Translations under genes and position numbers: made by a program | NCBI GenBank assembly: GCA_016464795.1 | Contig: JAEKNN010000061.1 | Location: forward strand, 1-64,000 | DNA: 64,000 bases | DNA from: Candidatus Amunia macphersoniae | Lineage (GTDB): Bacteria; Chloroflexota; Dormibacteria; Aeolococcales; Aeolococcaceae | Reading direction: 5' to 3' | Shown: positions 50,993-60,388 of the stretch, one piece after another | Layout: each line of letters begins with the position of its first letter | Numbering within the stretch: the first letter of the stretch is position 1 | Notes under the pieces: generated by a model | Databases searched by the model: none | Seen by the model: only the letters and a program-made list of their open reading frames with translations | Told to the model about the DNA's origin: nothing

Positions 50993-52032
50993 CCCGGGTC
51001 ACCATGGTGAGCTACGACGATGAACCGCCGTTGGGCGGACAGGGCATCGTCCTCCGGGGCCTGCGCACCGCGCTGTCCGCCCGCGGCCACATTGTCGACA
51101 CGGTGGCAGGGCGCGGCGACCACGCTCTTCGCTACCCACGGGTGAGCGGTCGCGCTCCGCTCGATTTCTCGCTCCAGCTCAACAGGCACCCAGAGCTGAT
51201 CCGGCGGCTCTGCGGCGACGTCGTCCATGCCAGCGGGGGGCCGGGCGGCGTCCTCCTGCTGCGCGAGTGTGGGGCGCCGCTGGTGTACACGGCGCATCAC
51301 ACCTACCGGCAGGCACATGGCGCGGGGTCGCTGCGCCGGCTGCTGTCGCCCGTTGAGGCGCGCTCCTACCGGCGCGCATCGATGGTGCTCGCGGTGTCAC
51401 CGTCGACGGCGCAGGCGGTGCATCTGTTGGGCGTTCCGCGATCGCGCGTCGAGGTGCTGGCTCCCGGTGTTGACGGCCCGCTGCTCGCCCCGCCACCACG
51501 CGACCCGGCGCGGCTGCTGTTCGCGGGACGATGGGAGACGGAGAAGGGGGTGCTCGACGCGGTGACGGTGATGCGTGCCGTGCTGACCGGCCGCAGCCAG
51601 GCCAGCGCCGCCATCGCCGGCTCGGGCCGTCTGGAATCGGAGGTGCGCCGCGCGGTCGCCGGCAGCCCAATCGAGATCCTCGGCAGGGTCGAGGAGACAC
51701 GCCTGCGCGAGGAGTACGCACGCGCGGCGCTGGTGTTGATGCCCTCGCTGTACGAGGGTCTCGGACTGGTGGCGCTCGAGGCCCAGGCGTCCGGCGCACT
51801 TGTGGTCGGTTATGACGTGGATGGCCTGCGTGACGCCGTGCCCCAGACGGGACTGCTGGTCGCACCCGGTGACCTGGCGGCGGCGGTTGCCGTCTGCGAG
51901 GCGCTGATCGACGACCCGCGCCGGCGCGAGGAGCTGGGTACCCAGGCTGAGAGCCGCGTTCGCGCGCAGCATTCCTGGGCGGCGGTGGCGGTTCGTCTCG
52001 AGCAGGTCTATTCGGCGGTCGTTGGAGGATGA
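50989..52032 (+). CDS. glycosyltransferase family 4 (GT-B)
   Basis: A 347-residue retaining glycosyltransferase of the GT-B fold, using a nucleotide sugar. The N-terminal acceptor domain opens VTMVSYDDEPPLGGQGIVLRG and contains VYTAHHTYR. The donor domain has LLFAGRWETEKG, the acidic motif LVLMPSLYEGLGLVALEAQASG (EX7E) and a C-terminal VAPGDLAAAV. GTG 50989 overlaps the mutM stop; the frame extends upstream within mutM. The acceptor, possibly a lipid or cell-wall glycan, cannot be read. Confidence 0.9.
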   Translation: MTRVTMVSYDDEPPLGGQGIVLRGLRTALSARGHIVDTVAGRGDHALRYPRVSGRAPLDFSLQLNRHPELIRRLCGDVVHASGGPGGVLLLRECGAPLVYTAHHTYRQAHGAGSLRRLLSPVEARSYRRASMVLAVSPSTAQAVHLLGVPRSRVEVLAPGVDGPLLAPPPRDPARLLFAGRWETEKGVLDAVTVMRAVLTGRSQASAAIAGSGRLESEVRRAVAGSPIEILGRVEETRLREEYARAALVLMPSLYEGLGLVALEAQASGALVVGYDVDGLRDAVPQTGLLVAPGDLAAAVAVCEALIDDPRRREELGTQAESRVRAQHSWAAVAVRLEQVYSAVVGG

Positions 52033-52235
52033 GATCCTCCGGCGGCGCCTCGACGCCCATGCTGCACACCAGCGACGACTTCATGCGCCTGCTCGCGAAT
52101 CCGCACCCCCTGGCCATCGCCGGGCGTCTCGCCGTCGCTCCCGCCACCGTGGCAGAGGTCGCCACCGATTGCGCGCTGCGCCCGCGCGACCTGGCGGTCG
52201 CCCGGACCCCCGCCGGCAGCCGCTGGGTAGACTGA
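52029..52235 (+). CDS. short winged-helix-like protein
   Basis: A 68-residue protein that overlaps the glycosyltransferase stop by four bases (ATGA) and ends four bases before uvrB. The sequence [30 protein letters not shown] resembles the first two helices of an ArsR/DUF2087-type winged helix, with the recognition helix at [11 protein letters not shown]. It is too short for a complete repressor, so it may be a truncated regulator or a minimal HTH. The tight coupling suggests it is translated. Confidence 0.55.
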   Translation: MRSSGGASTPMLHTSDDFMRLLANPHPLAIAGRLAVAPATVAEVATDCALRPRDLAVARTPAGSRWVD

Positions 52236-52239
52236 ATCG

Positions 52240-54291
52240 GTGGCCGATCTGGAGATCGTTTCGCTCTTCGCGCCCGCCGGCGACCAGCCGGCAGCGATCG
52301 ACGCTCTGTACCGCGGTGTCTGCGAGGGGATGCGCGAGCAAACGCTGTTGGGCGTCACCGGATCCGGCAAGACGTTCACCGTCGCCCACCTGGCGCAACG
52401 GCTGCAACGGCCCATGCTGGTGCTCTCACCGAACAAGACGCTGGCGGCGCAGCTGTGGGCGGAGTTCCGCGAGTTCTTCCCCAACAGCGCTGTCGAGTAC
52501 TTCGTCTCCTTCTATGACTTCTATCAGCCGGAGGCGTACATCCCGCGCACCGACACCTATATCGAGAAGGACTCCTCGCGCAACGACGAGATCGACAGGT
52601 TGCGCAACAGCGCTACCAGGGCGCTGCTGACCCGGCGCGACGTCATCGTGGTGGCGTCGATCTCCTGCATCTACGGCATCGGCTCTCCGGAGAACTATCT
52701 TGGCGAGTCGCTGAGCATCAAGCGCGGCGAGACCTGGCGCCGTGACATCCTGCTGCGCAAGCTCGCGGACCTGCAGTACTCGCGCAACGACATCGACTTC
52801 GGTCGCTCTCGGTTCCGCGTCCGCGGTGATGTCCTCGACGTCCAGCCGGCGTACGAGGAGGTGGCCACCCGCATCGAGTTCTTCGGCGACGAGCTGGAGT
52901 CGATCAAGGAGTTCGACCCGCTGACCGGTGAGATTCTCGCCCAGCGCGACGAGTTCACAGTGTTCCCGGCGTCGCACTACGTCACCCCTGCGGCGAAGAT
53001 GAAGACTGCGCTCGAGCGTATCCGCGAGGAGCTGGATGAGCGCGTTGCCGAGCTGGAGTCACGGGGCCGCCTGCTCGAGGCGCAGCGGCTGCTCCAGCGC
53101 ACCAACTTCGACATGGAGATGATGCAGGAGACGGGCACCTGCGCTGGGATCGAGAACTACTCCCGCCACCTCAGCGGTCGAGCCGAGGGTGAGCGACCGT
53201 TCTGCCTGCTCGACTTCCTCCCCGAGGACACGCTGATCGTGGTCGACGAATCGCACGTCGCGGTGCCCCAGATCGGCGGCATGTACGGCGGTGATCGGTC
53301 GCGCAAGATCCCGCTGGTGGAGTACGGGTTCCGACTGCCGTCGGCGCTCGACAACCGCCCGCTCACCTTCGCTGAATGGGACTCGATGGTGGGTCAGGTG
53401 GTGTACGCCAGCGCCACGCCAGGGCCGTACGAGGAGGAGCATTCCAAGCAGGTCGTGGAGCAGATCATCAGGCCCACCGGCCTGGTCGATCCCACCGTCG
53501 AGGTGAAGCCGTCCGAAGGGCAGATCGACGACCTGCTCGCCCAGATCGCACGCACCGTGCAGAGCAAGGAGAGGGTGCTGATCACCACCCTCACCAAGAA
53601 GATGGCCGAGGACCTCACCGACTACCTGCGCGAGGCAGGCGTGCGGGTGCGCTACCTGCACAGCGACATCGACACGCTGGAGCGCGTCGAGATCATCCGC
53701 GACCTCCGCCTCGGCGTCTTCGACGTGCTGGTGGGGATCAACCTGCTCCGTGAGGGCCTCGACCTGCCCGAGGTGTCGTTCATCGGCATCCTCGACGCCG
53801 ACAAGGAGGGGTACCTCCGCGGCTACCGCTCTCTGGTGCAGACCATCGGCCGCGCCGCCCGCAACATCAATGGTCACGTGGTGATGTATGCCGATTCGCG
53901 CTCGGATGCGATGGAGCGAGCCATCGCCGAGACCGACCGGCGGCGCGCGGTGCAGGTTGCCCACAACCTCGCCAACGGGATCACGCCGCTGTCGATCGTC
54001 AAGGCGGTGTACCAGATGGAGTCGCACCGCGACGACGTCACCGCCCACGCCGCCGACCTCCAGGAGGCCGCGGGCCTGCCGCCGGATGAGCTGCTCCGGC
54101 TCGCCAAGGAGGTGGAGCGCGAGATGAAGCGCGCCGCCCGCGACCTGGAGTTCGAGCGGGCGGCGGAGTTGCGGGACCGCCTCACCGAGCTGCGCCGGCG
54201 GATCGATGACCCCGAGGCTGAGGCCGCTGCCGCGGCCGCGGAGCGGCCCCGGCCACAACGCCGCCAGCGGGGCTACGCGCGCCGCCGCTGA
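52240..54291 (+). CDS. uvrB: excinuclease ABC subunit B
   Basis: Damage-verification helicase of nucleotide excision repair, 683 residues. Motif I is [16 protein letters not shown]; the beta-hairpin region [28 protein letters not shown] stretch and DESHV (motif II) follow, then [14 protein letters not shown] (motif VI) and a C-terminal UVR motif [19 protein letters not shown] for UvrC contact. GTG 52240 is the start. It lies in the polA-mutM-glycosyltransferase-HTH-uvrB run. uvrA and uvrC are not in the window. Confidence 0.97.
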   Translation: MADLEIVSLFAPAGDQPAAIDALYRGVCEGMREQTLLGVTGSGKTFTVAHLAQRLQRPMLVLSPNKTLAAQLWAEFREFFPNSAVEYFVSFYDFYQPEAYIPRTDTYIEKDSSRNDEIDRLRNSATRALLTRRDVIVVASISCIYGIGSPENYLGESLSIKRGETWRRDILLRKLADLQYSRNDIDFGRSRFRVRGDVLDVQPAYEEVATRIEFFGDELESIKEFDPLTGEILAQRDEFTVFPASHYVTPAAKMKTALERIREELDERVAELESRGRLLEAQRLLQRTNFDMEMMQETGTCAGIENYSRHLSGRAEGERPFCLLDFLPEDTLIVVDESHVAVPQIGGMYGGDRSRKIPLVEYGFRLPSALDNRPLTFAEWDSMVGQVVYASATPGPYEEEHSKQVVEQIIRPTGLVDPTVEVKPSEGQIDDLLAQIARTVQSKERVLITTLTKKMAEDLTDYLREAGVRVRYLHSDIDTLERVEIIRDLRLGVFDVLVGINLLREGLDLPEVSFIGILDADKEGYLRGYRSLVQTIGRAARNINGHVVMYADSRSDAMERAIAETDRRRAVQVAHNLANGITPLSIVKAVYQMESHRDDVTAHAADLQEAAGLPPDELLRLAKEVEREMKRAARDLEFERAAELRDRLTELRRRIDDPEAEAAAAAAERPRPQRRQRGYARRR

Positions 54292-54372
54292 CCGCTGTGC
54301 GGGCGCGGAGTCAGCAAAACCGCTGCCGCGCCTGTCTATTCTCGCGTGGAGACTGCGCAGGAGGTCTTGAGG

Positions 54373-54873
54373 ATGGCGGCCACCGCGCGCCCGCAGGTTG
54401 CGGAAGCGAGCTTCGACGCGCTCCTCGGCGCCGAGCGGCGGCGGCTGTACGGCATCGCCTACTCGATCCTGCGCGATCACTCCGACGCGGAGGATGCGCT
54501 GCAGGACGCAATGCTCAAGGCCTGGCGGAGTTGGGACAGCGTGCGCGACGAGAGCGCCCGGCAGACGTGGATGGTGCGCATCTGCGTCAACCACTGCATC
54601 AACCGTCGCCAGGGGCTCCGGCTGCGCCTGGCACGGGTCACCCACAGCGGCGACGCGGCCCCGCCCGACCCCCGCTTCGAAGGCCGCCTGGTGGACCTCG
54701 ACCGCAGCTACCGCAAGCTCTCGCCCCGCCAGCGCGCAGCGGTCTTCCTCCACTACCACCATGGCTACTCGATCGACGAATGCGCCGACCTGATGAGCTG
54801 CCGCCCTGGCTCGGTGCGCACCCACCTGGCGCGAGCCCTGGCATCGATGCGCAAGGAGATGGCCAATGGCTGA
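54373..54873 (+). CDS. ECF-type RNA polymerase sigma factor
   Basis: Sigma factor of 166 residues with region 2 (RLYGIAYSILRDHSDAEDALQDAMLKAWR) and region 4 (YSIDECADLMSCRPGSVRTHLARAL). ATG 54373 has AGGAG ten bases upstream; a GTG at 54346 is the alternative. The last eight bases overlap the following membrane protein, which is a candidate anti-sigma factor. It is the second intact ECF-type sigma locus in the window. Confidence 0.92.
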   Translation: MAATARPQVAEASFDALLGAERRRLYGIAYSILRDHSDAEDALQDAMLKAWRSWDSVRDESARQTWMVRICVNHCINRRQGLRLRLARVTHSGDAAPPDPRFEGRLVDLDRSYRKLSPRQRAAVFLHYHHGYSIDECADLMSCRPGSVRTHLARALASMRKEMANG

Positions 54874-55501
54874 GCCGACCAGATCCGAGCGCCTCGACGG
54901 GGAGCTGCGGAGATATTTCGCCATCACCACATCCGCGGCGCTGCCGCGGCGCGTCACTCAGCTGAGCGCACGGACGCTCAACTCGCGTCGGACCCCCCGT
55001 TCGGGGTTGGCGGCCGGCGCCGTCGGGATCCTCGCGACCGCTGCGCTGGTCGTGCTGGGGGTGACGCACCTGGGCTCGCACGGCGCCTCGACCGCGTCGC
55101 TCCCCGGCGGCTCGCAGGCGGCTGCGGTGGGGCGTTCGTTCGGATCCGCGGCCGCCACCATCCGCTACCCAGGTGTTGACGTCGCGCGGCTGGCGGACAG
55201 CGGCGTTCGGCTGCTGCTTCCGGCCGGGCACGGGTCGGCAGTGCTGTCGCCCGCCCAGGCGCAGGCCGCCGCGGTGGCTCAACTGGGTGCCGGCGCCGGC
55301 AGGCCAGGACCGGCCGTGCTCGCCTTCGCTCAGCTGCCCGACCGCCCTCAGTCCGGCTGCCTGTGCTGGGTGGTCGATGTCCCCGTCCGCGGCGGGGTGT
55401 CGATGAGCCCGGGCGGCGCGACGTTGGGCACCGAGCTGGTGCTCGTCGACTCCGTCACCGCAAGCCCCGTCGCCGTGCTCTCAGGCAACGGCATTCCGTA
55501 A
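54866..55501 (+). CDS. membrane-anchored putative anti-sigma factor
   Basis: A 211-residue protein with a cytosolic N-terminus of about 48 residues (MAEPTRSERLDGELRRYFA), one membrane helix (about 49-67) and an extracytoplasmic alanine/proline-rich domain with two cysteines in CLCWVVDVP. It has no zinc anti-sigma motif. Overlap with the sigma gene supports an anti-sigma role by position. The DUF4349 lipoprotein follows after 50 bp and may belong to the same envelope-stress unit. Confidence 0.7.
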   Translation: MAEPTRSERLDGELRRYFAITTSAALPRRVTQLSARTLNSRRTPRSGLAAGAVGILATAALVVLGVTHLGSHGASTASLPGGSQAAAVGRSFGSAAATIRYPGVDVARLADSGVRLLLPAGHGSAVLSPAQAQAAAVAQLGAGAGRPGPAVLAFAQLPDRPQSGCLCWVVDVPVRGGVSMSPGGATLGTELVLVDSVTASPVAVLSGNGIP

Positions 55502-55550
55502 CCGGCGACCACCGCCACCTCGCCCACCATCCACTCGCCAAGGAGCTCAC

Positions 55551-56441
55551 ATGAACGTTCGCCGCATCGGCATCACCCTGGTCGCGACCGCGGCACTGGC
55601 CGGCTGCGCCTCCGCCAGCAACGCCGGCGAGAGCGCGGCCGTCGGCCACCCGGCGCTGCCGGCTTCCGGGCCGGCTGGATCCGGCGCCGGCGGGGCCCCC
55701 GCCTCAACCACCGGCATGGCGAACAGCATCATCGTGGGCACGCCCCCAACCGCCCAGATCGAGCGCTCGGTCAACGCCACCTACACCGTCCCGGGCGGCA
55801 GCTTCCTCAGCTCCTTCGAGGGCGTCATCGCGCGCGCCGTGGGCATGGGCGGTTACGTGGTGAGCTCCGCCACACAACCCGACAGCGGCGGCCGGATCGT
55901 CAGCGGCGCCGTCACCCTCAAGGTTCCCTCGGCCAAGATCGCCGACTTCCTCAACGGGATGCCGTCGACCTTCGTGGCGTCGGCGATCAACTTCTCCGCC
56001 GTCGACCACACAGCCCAATTCGTCGACGTCAACGCGCGCCTGGGGTCCGCTCACGCGCATCTCGCCGCCCTCGACAGCCTTCTCGCCAAGGCGACGTCGC
56101 TCACCGACATCACCAACCTCGAGCAGCAGATCGCCACAGTTCAGACGGAGGTCGACACTGGCCAGGGTCAGCTCAACGTCCTCACCGCCTCCGTCGATCT
56201 CGCCACCGCCACCGTGCAGATGTCCGAGCGCGGTGCCACCGTGGCCGTGGTCCCTGCGCCGAACCCGGTGTCGGGCGGGATCGGCGGCGGTTGGGACAAC
56301 GCTGTGCACGTCACCGGGGCAGTCCTCGAGGGTCTGGTGAGCGCTCTGCCGGTGCTGGTCCTGCTCGGGGCCGGGCTGTTGCTGTGGCGGCGCCTCAGTG
56401 GCGCACCCGTCTGGAGACGGCGTCCCCGAGCCGCCGAGTAG
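55551..56441 (+). CDS. DUF4349-domain lipoprotein
   Basis: A 296-residue envelope protein. A signal peptide ends in a lipobox LAGC with Cys19, so Lgt should lipidate it. The DUF4349 domain (about residues 60-235) contains a coiled-coil segment LAALDSLLAKATSLTDITNLEQQIATVQ. A C-terminal membrane helix (about 258-280) is followed by a basic tail, the usual layout of this family. AAGGAG lies nine bases before the ATG. It probably belongs to the preceding sigma/anti-sigma unit. Role unknown. Confidence 0.88.
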   Translation: MNVRRIGITLVATAALAGCASASNAGESAAVGHPALPASGPAGSGAGGAPASTTGMANSIIVGTPPTAQIERSVNATYTVPGGSFLSSFEGVIARAVGMGGYVVSSATQPDSGGRIVSGAVTLKVPSAKIADFLNGMPSTFVASAINFSAVDHTAQFVDVNARLGSAHAHLAALDSLLAKATSLTDITNLEQQIATVQTEVDTGQGQLNVLTASVDLATATVQMSERGATVAVVPAPNPVSGGIGGGWDNAVHVTGAVLEGLVSALPVLVLLGAGLLLWRRLSGAPVWRRRPRAAE

Positions 56442-56519
56442 GCAGGCGACGCCGGGCGGACACAGTCGGTCAGGACGCCGTCTGCGCTGGACAGCAGCAG
56501 CGACGTCGATCACAATCCT

Positions 56520-56533
56520 CGAACATATGTTCG
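56520..56533. promoter_or_regulatory. LexA/SOS-box-like palindrome upstream of radA
   Basis: CGAACATATGTTCG is a perfect 14-bp palindrome matching the Gram-positive/actinobacterial SOS box pattern CGAAC-N4-GTTCG. It ends 19 bp before the radA start codon, where a repressor would block transcription or initiation. No other copy stood out upstream of polA, mutM or uvrB. Confidence 0.75.
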
Positions 56534-56552
56534 TGACTCATCCCGTTCGCCG

Positions 56553-57926
56553 GTGAACGCTCCGACGGCGCGGGCCGCCCGGACCGAGTACGTCTGCTCT
56601 GACTGCGGTGTCACCGCTCCGAAGTGGCAGGGGAGGTGCGACGGCTGCGGAGCGTGGAACACTCTCGGTGAGGGCATGGCCGTGGTCGGCACTGCGCCCA
56701 GGCAGCGGCCGTCGCGACCAGTCGGCCGCGCGCTGACCCTGGACCGCATCGGCGACGGCGCCGACCAGGTGCGGCCCAGTGGGATCACCGAGCTGGATCG
56801 GGTCCTCGGCGGTGGCGTGGTCGCCGGCTCGCTGATCTTGCTCGGTGGCGACCCGGGGATCGGCAAGTCCACTCTCGCGCTGCAGCTGGCCGCCCGGGTC
56901 GGAGTTGCGGGCGCCCCGTCGCTGTACTGCGCGGGCGAGGAGTCGGCCCAGCAGGTGGCGATGCGGGCCGAGCGTCTTGGCTGCCGGCTGGCGTCGGTGG
57001 CCGTACTAGCCGAGACCGACCTCGAGGCGGTGGTGGCTGCCGTCGTCACCACGAGGCCGCCGTTGGCCGTGGTCGACTCGGTGCAGACGCTCAGCGCCTC
57101 CGAAGCAGCGGGTGCGCCCGGCAGCCCGGCGCAGGTGCGCGAGGCGGTGACTCGGCTGCTCGGCGTTGCCAAGGAGACGGGAGTGCCGATCGTCCTGGTG
57201 GGGCACGTGACCAAGGAAGGAGCCATCGCCGGGCCGCGGACGCTCGAGCACATGGTCGACGTGGTGCTGTACCTCGAGGGGGAGCGGCACGGTGAGCACC
57301 GTCTGCTGCGCGGCGTGAAGAACCGCTTCGGAAGCACAGGTGAGCTCGGTCTTTTCAGCATGGAGGCGAGTGGCCTGCGCCAGCTCGACGCCCCAGGGCG
57401 CGCCTTCCTCGATGAGACCAGCCTGGGGGTGCCTGGCAACGTGCTCACGGTTGCCTGCGAAGGGACGCGTCCCCTGGTCGTGGAGATTCAGGCGCTGGTG
57501 GCTCCCACCCCGTTTGGATTGCCACGGCGCACCAGCTCCGGGTTCGACCTGGGGCGACTTCAGCTCCTGATCGCGGTGCTGGAGAAGCGGGCAAAGGTGC
57601 GCCTGAACCAGGCTGACGTCTTTCTCAACGTGGTCGGTGGAGTCCGGCTTGCCGACCCGGGCGTCGACCTCGCCGTGGCAATGGCGGTGGCGGGAGCCGC
57701 CCGCGACCTGTGTTTCTCTGCACGCGCAGTGGTTGTCGGCGAGGTCGGCCTCGCCGGGGAGGTTCGGCGCGCCTCGCGGCTGGAGGCCAGGCTCGGCGAG
57801 GCGGAGGCGCTCGGCCAGACCGCCGCGGTCGTACCCGCTTCCAGTCGCAAGCCCTCACCAGCTGGCCTGAGGCTGCACCGGGTGGCGACGGTCGCTGCCG
57901 CGCTCGACCTTCTCTCCGAAGGTTGA
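56553..57926 (+). CDS. radA: DNA repair protein RadA (Sms)
   Basis: RecA-like branch-migration helicase that aids homologous recombination, 457 residues. It has an N-terminal C4 zinc finger (CSDCG...CDGCG), Walker A LGGDPGIGKSTL, the RadA-specific KNRFGS motif, and a C-terminal Lon-protease-like domain (DLAVAMAVAGAARDL). GTG 56553 starts it. A perfect SOS-like palindrome lies just upstream, so it is probably part of the SOS regulon. The PIN/TRAM gene follows after 88 bp. Confidence 0.95.
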   Translation: MNAPTARAARTEYVCSDCGVTAPKWQGRCDGCGAWNTLGEGMAVVGTAPRQRPSRPVGRALTLDRIGDGADQVRPSGITELDRVLGGGVVAGSLILLGGDPGIGKSTLALQLAARVGVAGAPSLYCAGEESAQQVAMRAERLGCRLASVAVLAETDLEAVVAAVVTTRPPLAVVDSVQTLSASEAAGAPGSPAQVREAVTRLLGVAKETGVPIVLVGHVTKEGAIAGPRTLEHMVDVVLYLEGERHGEHRLLRGVKNRFGSTGELGLFSMEASGLRQLDAPGRAFLDETSLGVPGNVLTVACEGTRPLVVEIQALVAPTPFGLPRRTSSGFDLGRLQLLIAVLEKRAKVRLNQADVFLNVVGGVRLADPGVDLAVAMAVAGAARDLCFSARAVVVGEVGLAGEVRRASRLEARLGEAEALGQTAAVVPASSRKPSPAGLRLHRVATVAAALDLLSEG

Positions 57927-58014
57927 GCGCGTTCATCCTTGGCCAGCCGCCATCGTTGCGAAAGCGTGACGCCAGCCGCATCTCGGTGAGGCCTGTGCTT
58001 ATATCGAGCCAGCC

Positions 58015-59184
58015 ATGAATCGTCACTCAGCGAACACGCTGCGCCGCGCGCGGGCCATCGCGAGGGCGCTGGGCGCCATTCTGGGAGTGGTGGTTGGCGT
58101 GTTCTACGCCGGCTTCGTGATCACCAACTCGCCGGGCCTCTTCGACAACAACCGGTCGGTCACGGCAATCGTCCTCGCCTGCAGCGGAATCGTCGGGGCC
58201 GCCGCGCTCGCCCTGGCCGCGCCGATGCTCACCCTGGAGCCCTACCTGCTCCTCCAGAGCCTCCTCGATGAAGCGCCCCCTGGCCAGATCCTGGGGGCTG
58301 TCGCCGGGGTGGTCGTGGGCCTGGTGATCGCCGCCCTGGTCGCGGCGCTGCTCGGTCCGCTGCCGTTCTACATCGGTACGGTGATCTCGCTTGCCCTGGG
58401 GGCGGCCCTGGTCCACGCCGGCCTGCGGGTCGCCACTCGCCGGCACACCGCGTTCGCCGATCTCTTGCGCACCAGGTCGGCGGGGCCGGCCGGCCCCGCA
58501 CCATCCGCGCCGGAGGTCCCGTCGACGGACGGTCCGGTCGTGGTGGTCGACACCTCGGCGCTGATCGACGGTCGCATCGTGGACGTCGCCAAGGCAGGTT
58601 TCGTGCCCGGTCGTCTGCTGATCCCGGGGTTCGTCCTCGAGGAGCTGCAGCGTGTCGCCGACTCCGGTGATCCCATGCGCCGTGCCCGGGGCAAGCGTGG
58701 CCTGACGGTGCTGGAGGACCTGCAGCGACGCCAGGAGGTGGTCTGCGAGGTGGTCGACCTGGACTTTCCCGATGTCGCCGAGGTCGACTCGCGGCTCATC
58801 AAGCTTGCCGTCGAGCGGTCCGCCGCCCTGCTGACCGGCGATCACAACCTCAACCGCATCGCCCGCATCGCCGGTGTCCGAGTGCTCAACCTCAATGACC
58901 TGGCCAACGCGCTCAAGCCCATCCTCGCCGCCGGTGAGGAGATCTCCATCGCCATCGTCCGCGAAGGCAAGGAGCTGCAGCAGGGTGTTGGCTACCTCGA
59001 TGACGGCACCATGGTGGTGGTGGAGCATGGCCGCGGTCACCTCGGCGACACGGTTCGCGCGACCGTCAGCTCGGTGCTCCAGACGACGTCCGGGCGAATG
59101 ATCTTCGCAACCTGCGATGCCACCCCGGCCGCGGCCCCCCCGAGGACGGTCCGGGGGGTCCGTCCGCGAGCGGCGCAGCGCTGA
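58015..59184 (+). CDS. PIN/TRAM-domain membrane protein (YacL-like)
   Basis: A 389-residue protein with four N-terminal membrane helices (about residues 15-145), a PIN ribonuclease domain (VVDTSALIDGRIVD and LLTGDHNLNRIA carry the acidic residues) and a C-terminal TRAM domain (GVGYLDDGTMVVVEHGRGHLGD). This is the YacL family of Firmicutes and actinobacteria, usually found next to ispD as it is here. The ispD start overlaps its stop. The catalytic acids are intact; an RNA substrate is unknown. Confidence 0.92.
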   Translation: MNRHSANTLRRARAIARALGAILGVVVGVFYAGFVITNSPGLFDNNRSVTAIVLACSGIVGAAALALAAPMLTLEPYLLLQSLLDEAPPGQILGAVAGVVVGLVIAALVAALLGPLPFYIGTVISLALGAALVHAGLRVATRRHTAFADLLRTRSAGPAGPAPSAPEVPSTDGPVVVVDTSALIDGRIVDVAKAGFVPGRLLIPGFVLEELQRVADSGDPMRRARGKRGLTVLEDLQRRQEVVCEVVDLDFPDVAEVDSRLIKLAVERSAALLTGDHNLNRIARIAGVRVLNLNDLANALKPILAAGEEISIAIVREGKELQQGVGYLDDGTMVVVEHGRGHLGDTVRATVSSVLQTTSGRMIFATCDATPAAAPPRTVRGVRPRAAQR

Positions 59185-59852
59185 CCGCCGCTCTGATCAT
59201 CCCCGCGGCGGGGCGGGGACGGCGGATGGGTGAGGACAAGCTCTTCGTCGACGTCGCTGGTAGGCCACTGATCGCGCACACCCTTGCCGCGGCCGCTCGA
59301 TCAGGCGCATTTGCACGTGTGATCGTGGCGGCGCCCCGCGAACGTCACTCGCTGATCGCCGCGCTCGCCGCGGCCGCGGGCATCACCGAGGCCGTGCTCA
59401 CCATCGGTGGCGACCGCCGGCAGGACACCGTCCGCCGGGCGCTCGACGAGGTGGGCGTGGTGGACGTGGTGGCAGTGCATGACGCCGCCCGACCGCTCTG
59501 CGCGCCCGAGCTCTTCGGCGCCGTGGTGACCGCCGCGATGGTGCACGGGGCTGTCACCACAGCTGTGCCGGTGGTCGACAGCATCAAGCGCGGCGCCGGC
59601 GGGGTCGTGGTCGAATCCCTCGACCGCAAGGATCTCTACGCCATCCAAACCCCGCAGGCGTTCCGGCGCGACCTGCTCACGGCGGGGCACCGCCACGCCA
59701 GCGCCAATGCGCTGAGCGTCGACGATGATGCGGCCCTGGTGGAGGCCCTCGGCTACACAGTGCACATCGTTCCTGGCAGCCCTGACAATTTCAAGGTGAC
59801 CCACGCCCGCGATCTCGTCCTGCTCCGCGCCCTGATCGCCGATCGCTCGTGA
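59181..59852 (+). CDS. ispD: 2-C-methyl-D-erythritol 4-phosphate cytidylyltransferase
   Basis: Third enzyme of the MEP isoprenoid pathway: CTP plus MEP gives CDP-ME. The essential N-terminal nucleotide-binding motif LIIPAAGRGRRMGEDK starts at codon 59193, upstream of the first ATG (59226). The only plausible start is CTG at 59181, overlapping the PIN/TRAM stop (CTGA). This gives 223 residues, the family norm; starting at the ATG would remove the PAAGxGxR motif. Also visible are VHDAARPL and IQTPQAFRRDLL. It is coupled to ispF (GTGA overlap). Confidence 0.92.
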   Translation: MTAALIIPAAGRGRRMGEDKLFVDVAGRPLIAHTLAAAARSGAFARVIVAAPRERHSLIAALAAAAGITEAVLTIGGDRRQDTVRRALDEVGVVDVVAVHDAARPLCAPELFGAVVTAAMVHGAVTTAVPVVDSIKRGAGGVVVESLDRKDLYAIQTPQAFRRDLLTAGHRHASANALSVDDDAALVEALGYTVHIVPGSPDNFKVTHARDLVLLRALIADRS

Positions 59853-60331
59853 CCCTGCGCATCGGCCATGGCCTGGACGCCCATCGGCTGGTTGAGGGGC
59901 GTCCGCTGATGCTCGGTTGTGTTCACGTGCCCCATGACCGCGGCCTGGCCGGCCACTCCGACGGGGACGCGCTGGCGCACGCACTCTGCGACGCGTTGCT
60001 CGGGGCGGCCGGGCTGCGTGACATGGGCCATCACTTCCCGTCCAGCGAACCCCGCTGGTTGGGCACCTCGGGCGCCGAGTTCCTCCGCGCGGTGGCGGCG
60101 ATGGTTCGCGAGCGTGGCCTACGTCTGGTCTCCTCCCAGGTGGTGGCGGTCGCTGAGCAACCGCGCCTGGGGGCGCACGTCGATGCCATGGCGCTGGCAT
60201 GCGCGGCAGCGCTGGGAGTCGACCGTGCCCTGCTCCAGGTCACCGCCACGTCGGCGGACGGGTTGGGGTTTGCCGGCCGTGGCGAAGGCATCGCCGCTTC
60301 CGCGGTCGCCCTCCTCGACCAGACCCGTTGA
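59849..60331 (+). CDS. ispF: 2-C-methyl-D-erythritol 2,4-cyclodiphosphate synthase
   Basis: Fifth MEP-pathway enzyme, forming the cyclodiphosphate from CDP-ME 2-phosphate. The 160 residues contain the zinc ligands Asp10 and His12 (GLDAHRL) and His44 in GHSDGDALAHALCDA, then DMGHHFP and a C-terminal TSADGLGFAGRGEGIAA. It overlaps ispD. The position between ispD and an XRE regulator is within one apparent transcript; ispE is not in the window. Confidence 0.96.
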   Translation: MTLRIGHGLDAHRLVEGRPLMLGCVHVPHDRGLAGHSDGDALAHALCDALLGAAGLRDMGHHFPSSEPRWLGTSGAEFLRAVAAMVRERGLRLVSSQVVAVAEQPRLGAHVDAMALACAAALGVDRALLQVTATSADGLGFAGRGEGIAASAVALLDQTR

Positions 60332-60388
60332 GGTCGGCCGTACCGATTCCCGCATGTTGGCACGACCTGATACGCTGCTCAGAGCGAA

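Noticed and set aside
53059..54957. 632-codon open frame antisense to uvrB and the sigma factor
   Set aside because: It spans two real genes on the other strand and has His/Leu/Val shadow composition.
60366..60386. CGCT...AGCG imperfect palindrome before the XRE gene, as a possible ClgR box
   Set aside because: The spacing between half-sites does not fit the published ClgR pattern as I recall it, and the arms are only four bases.
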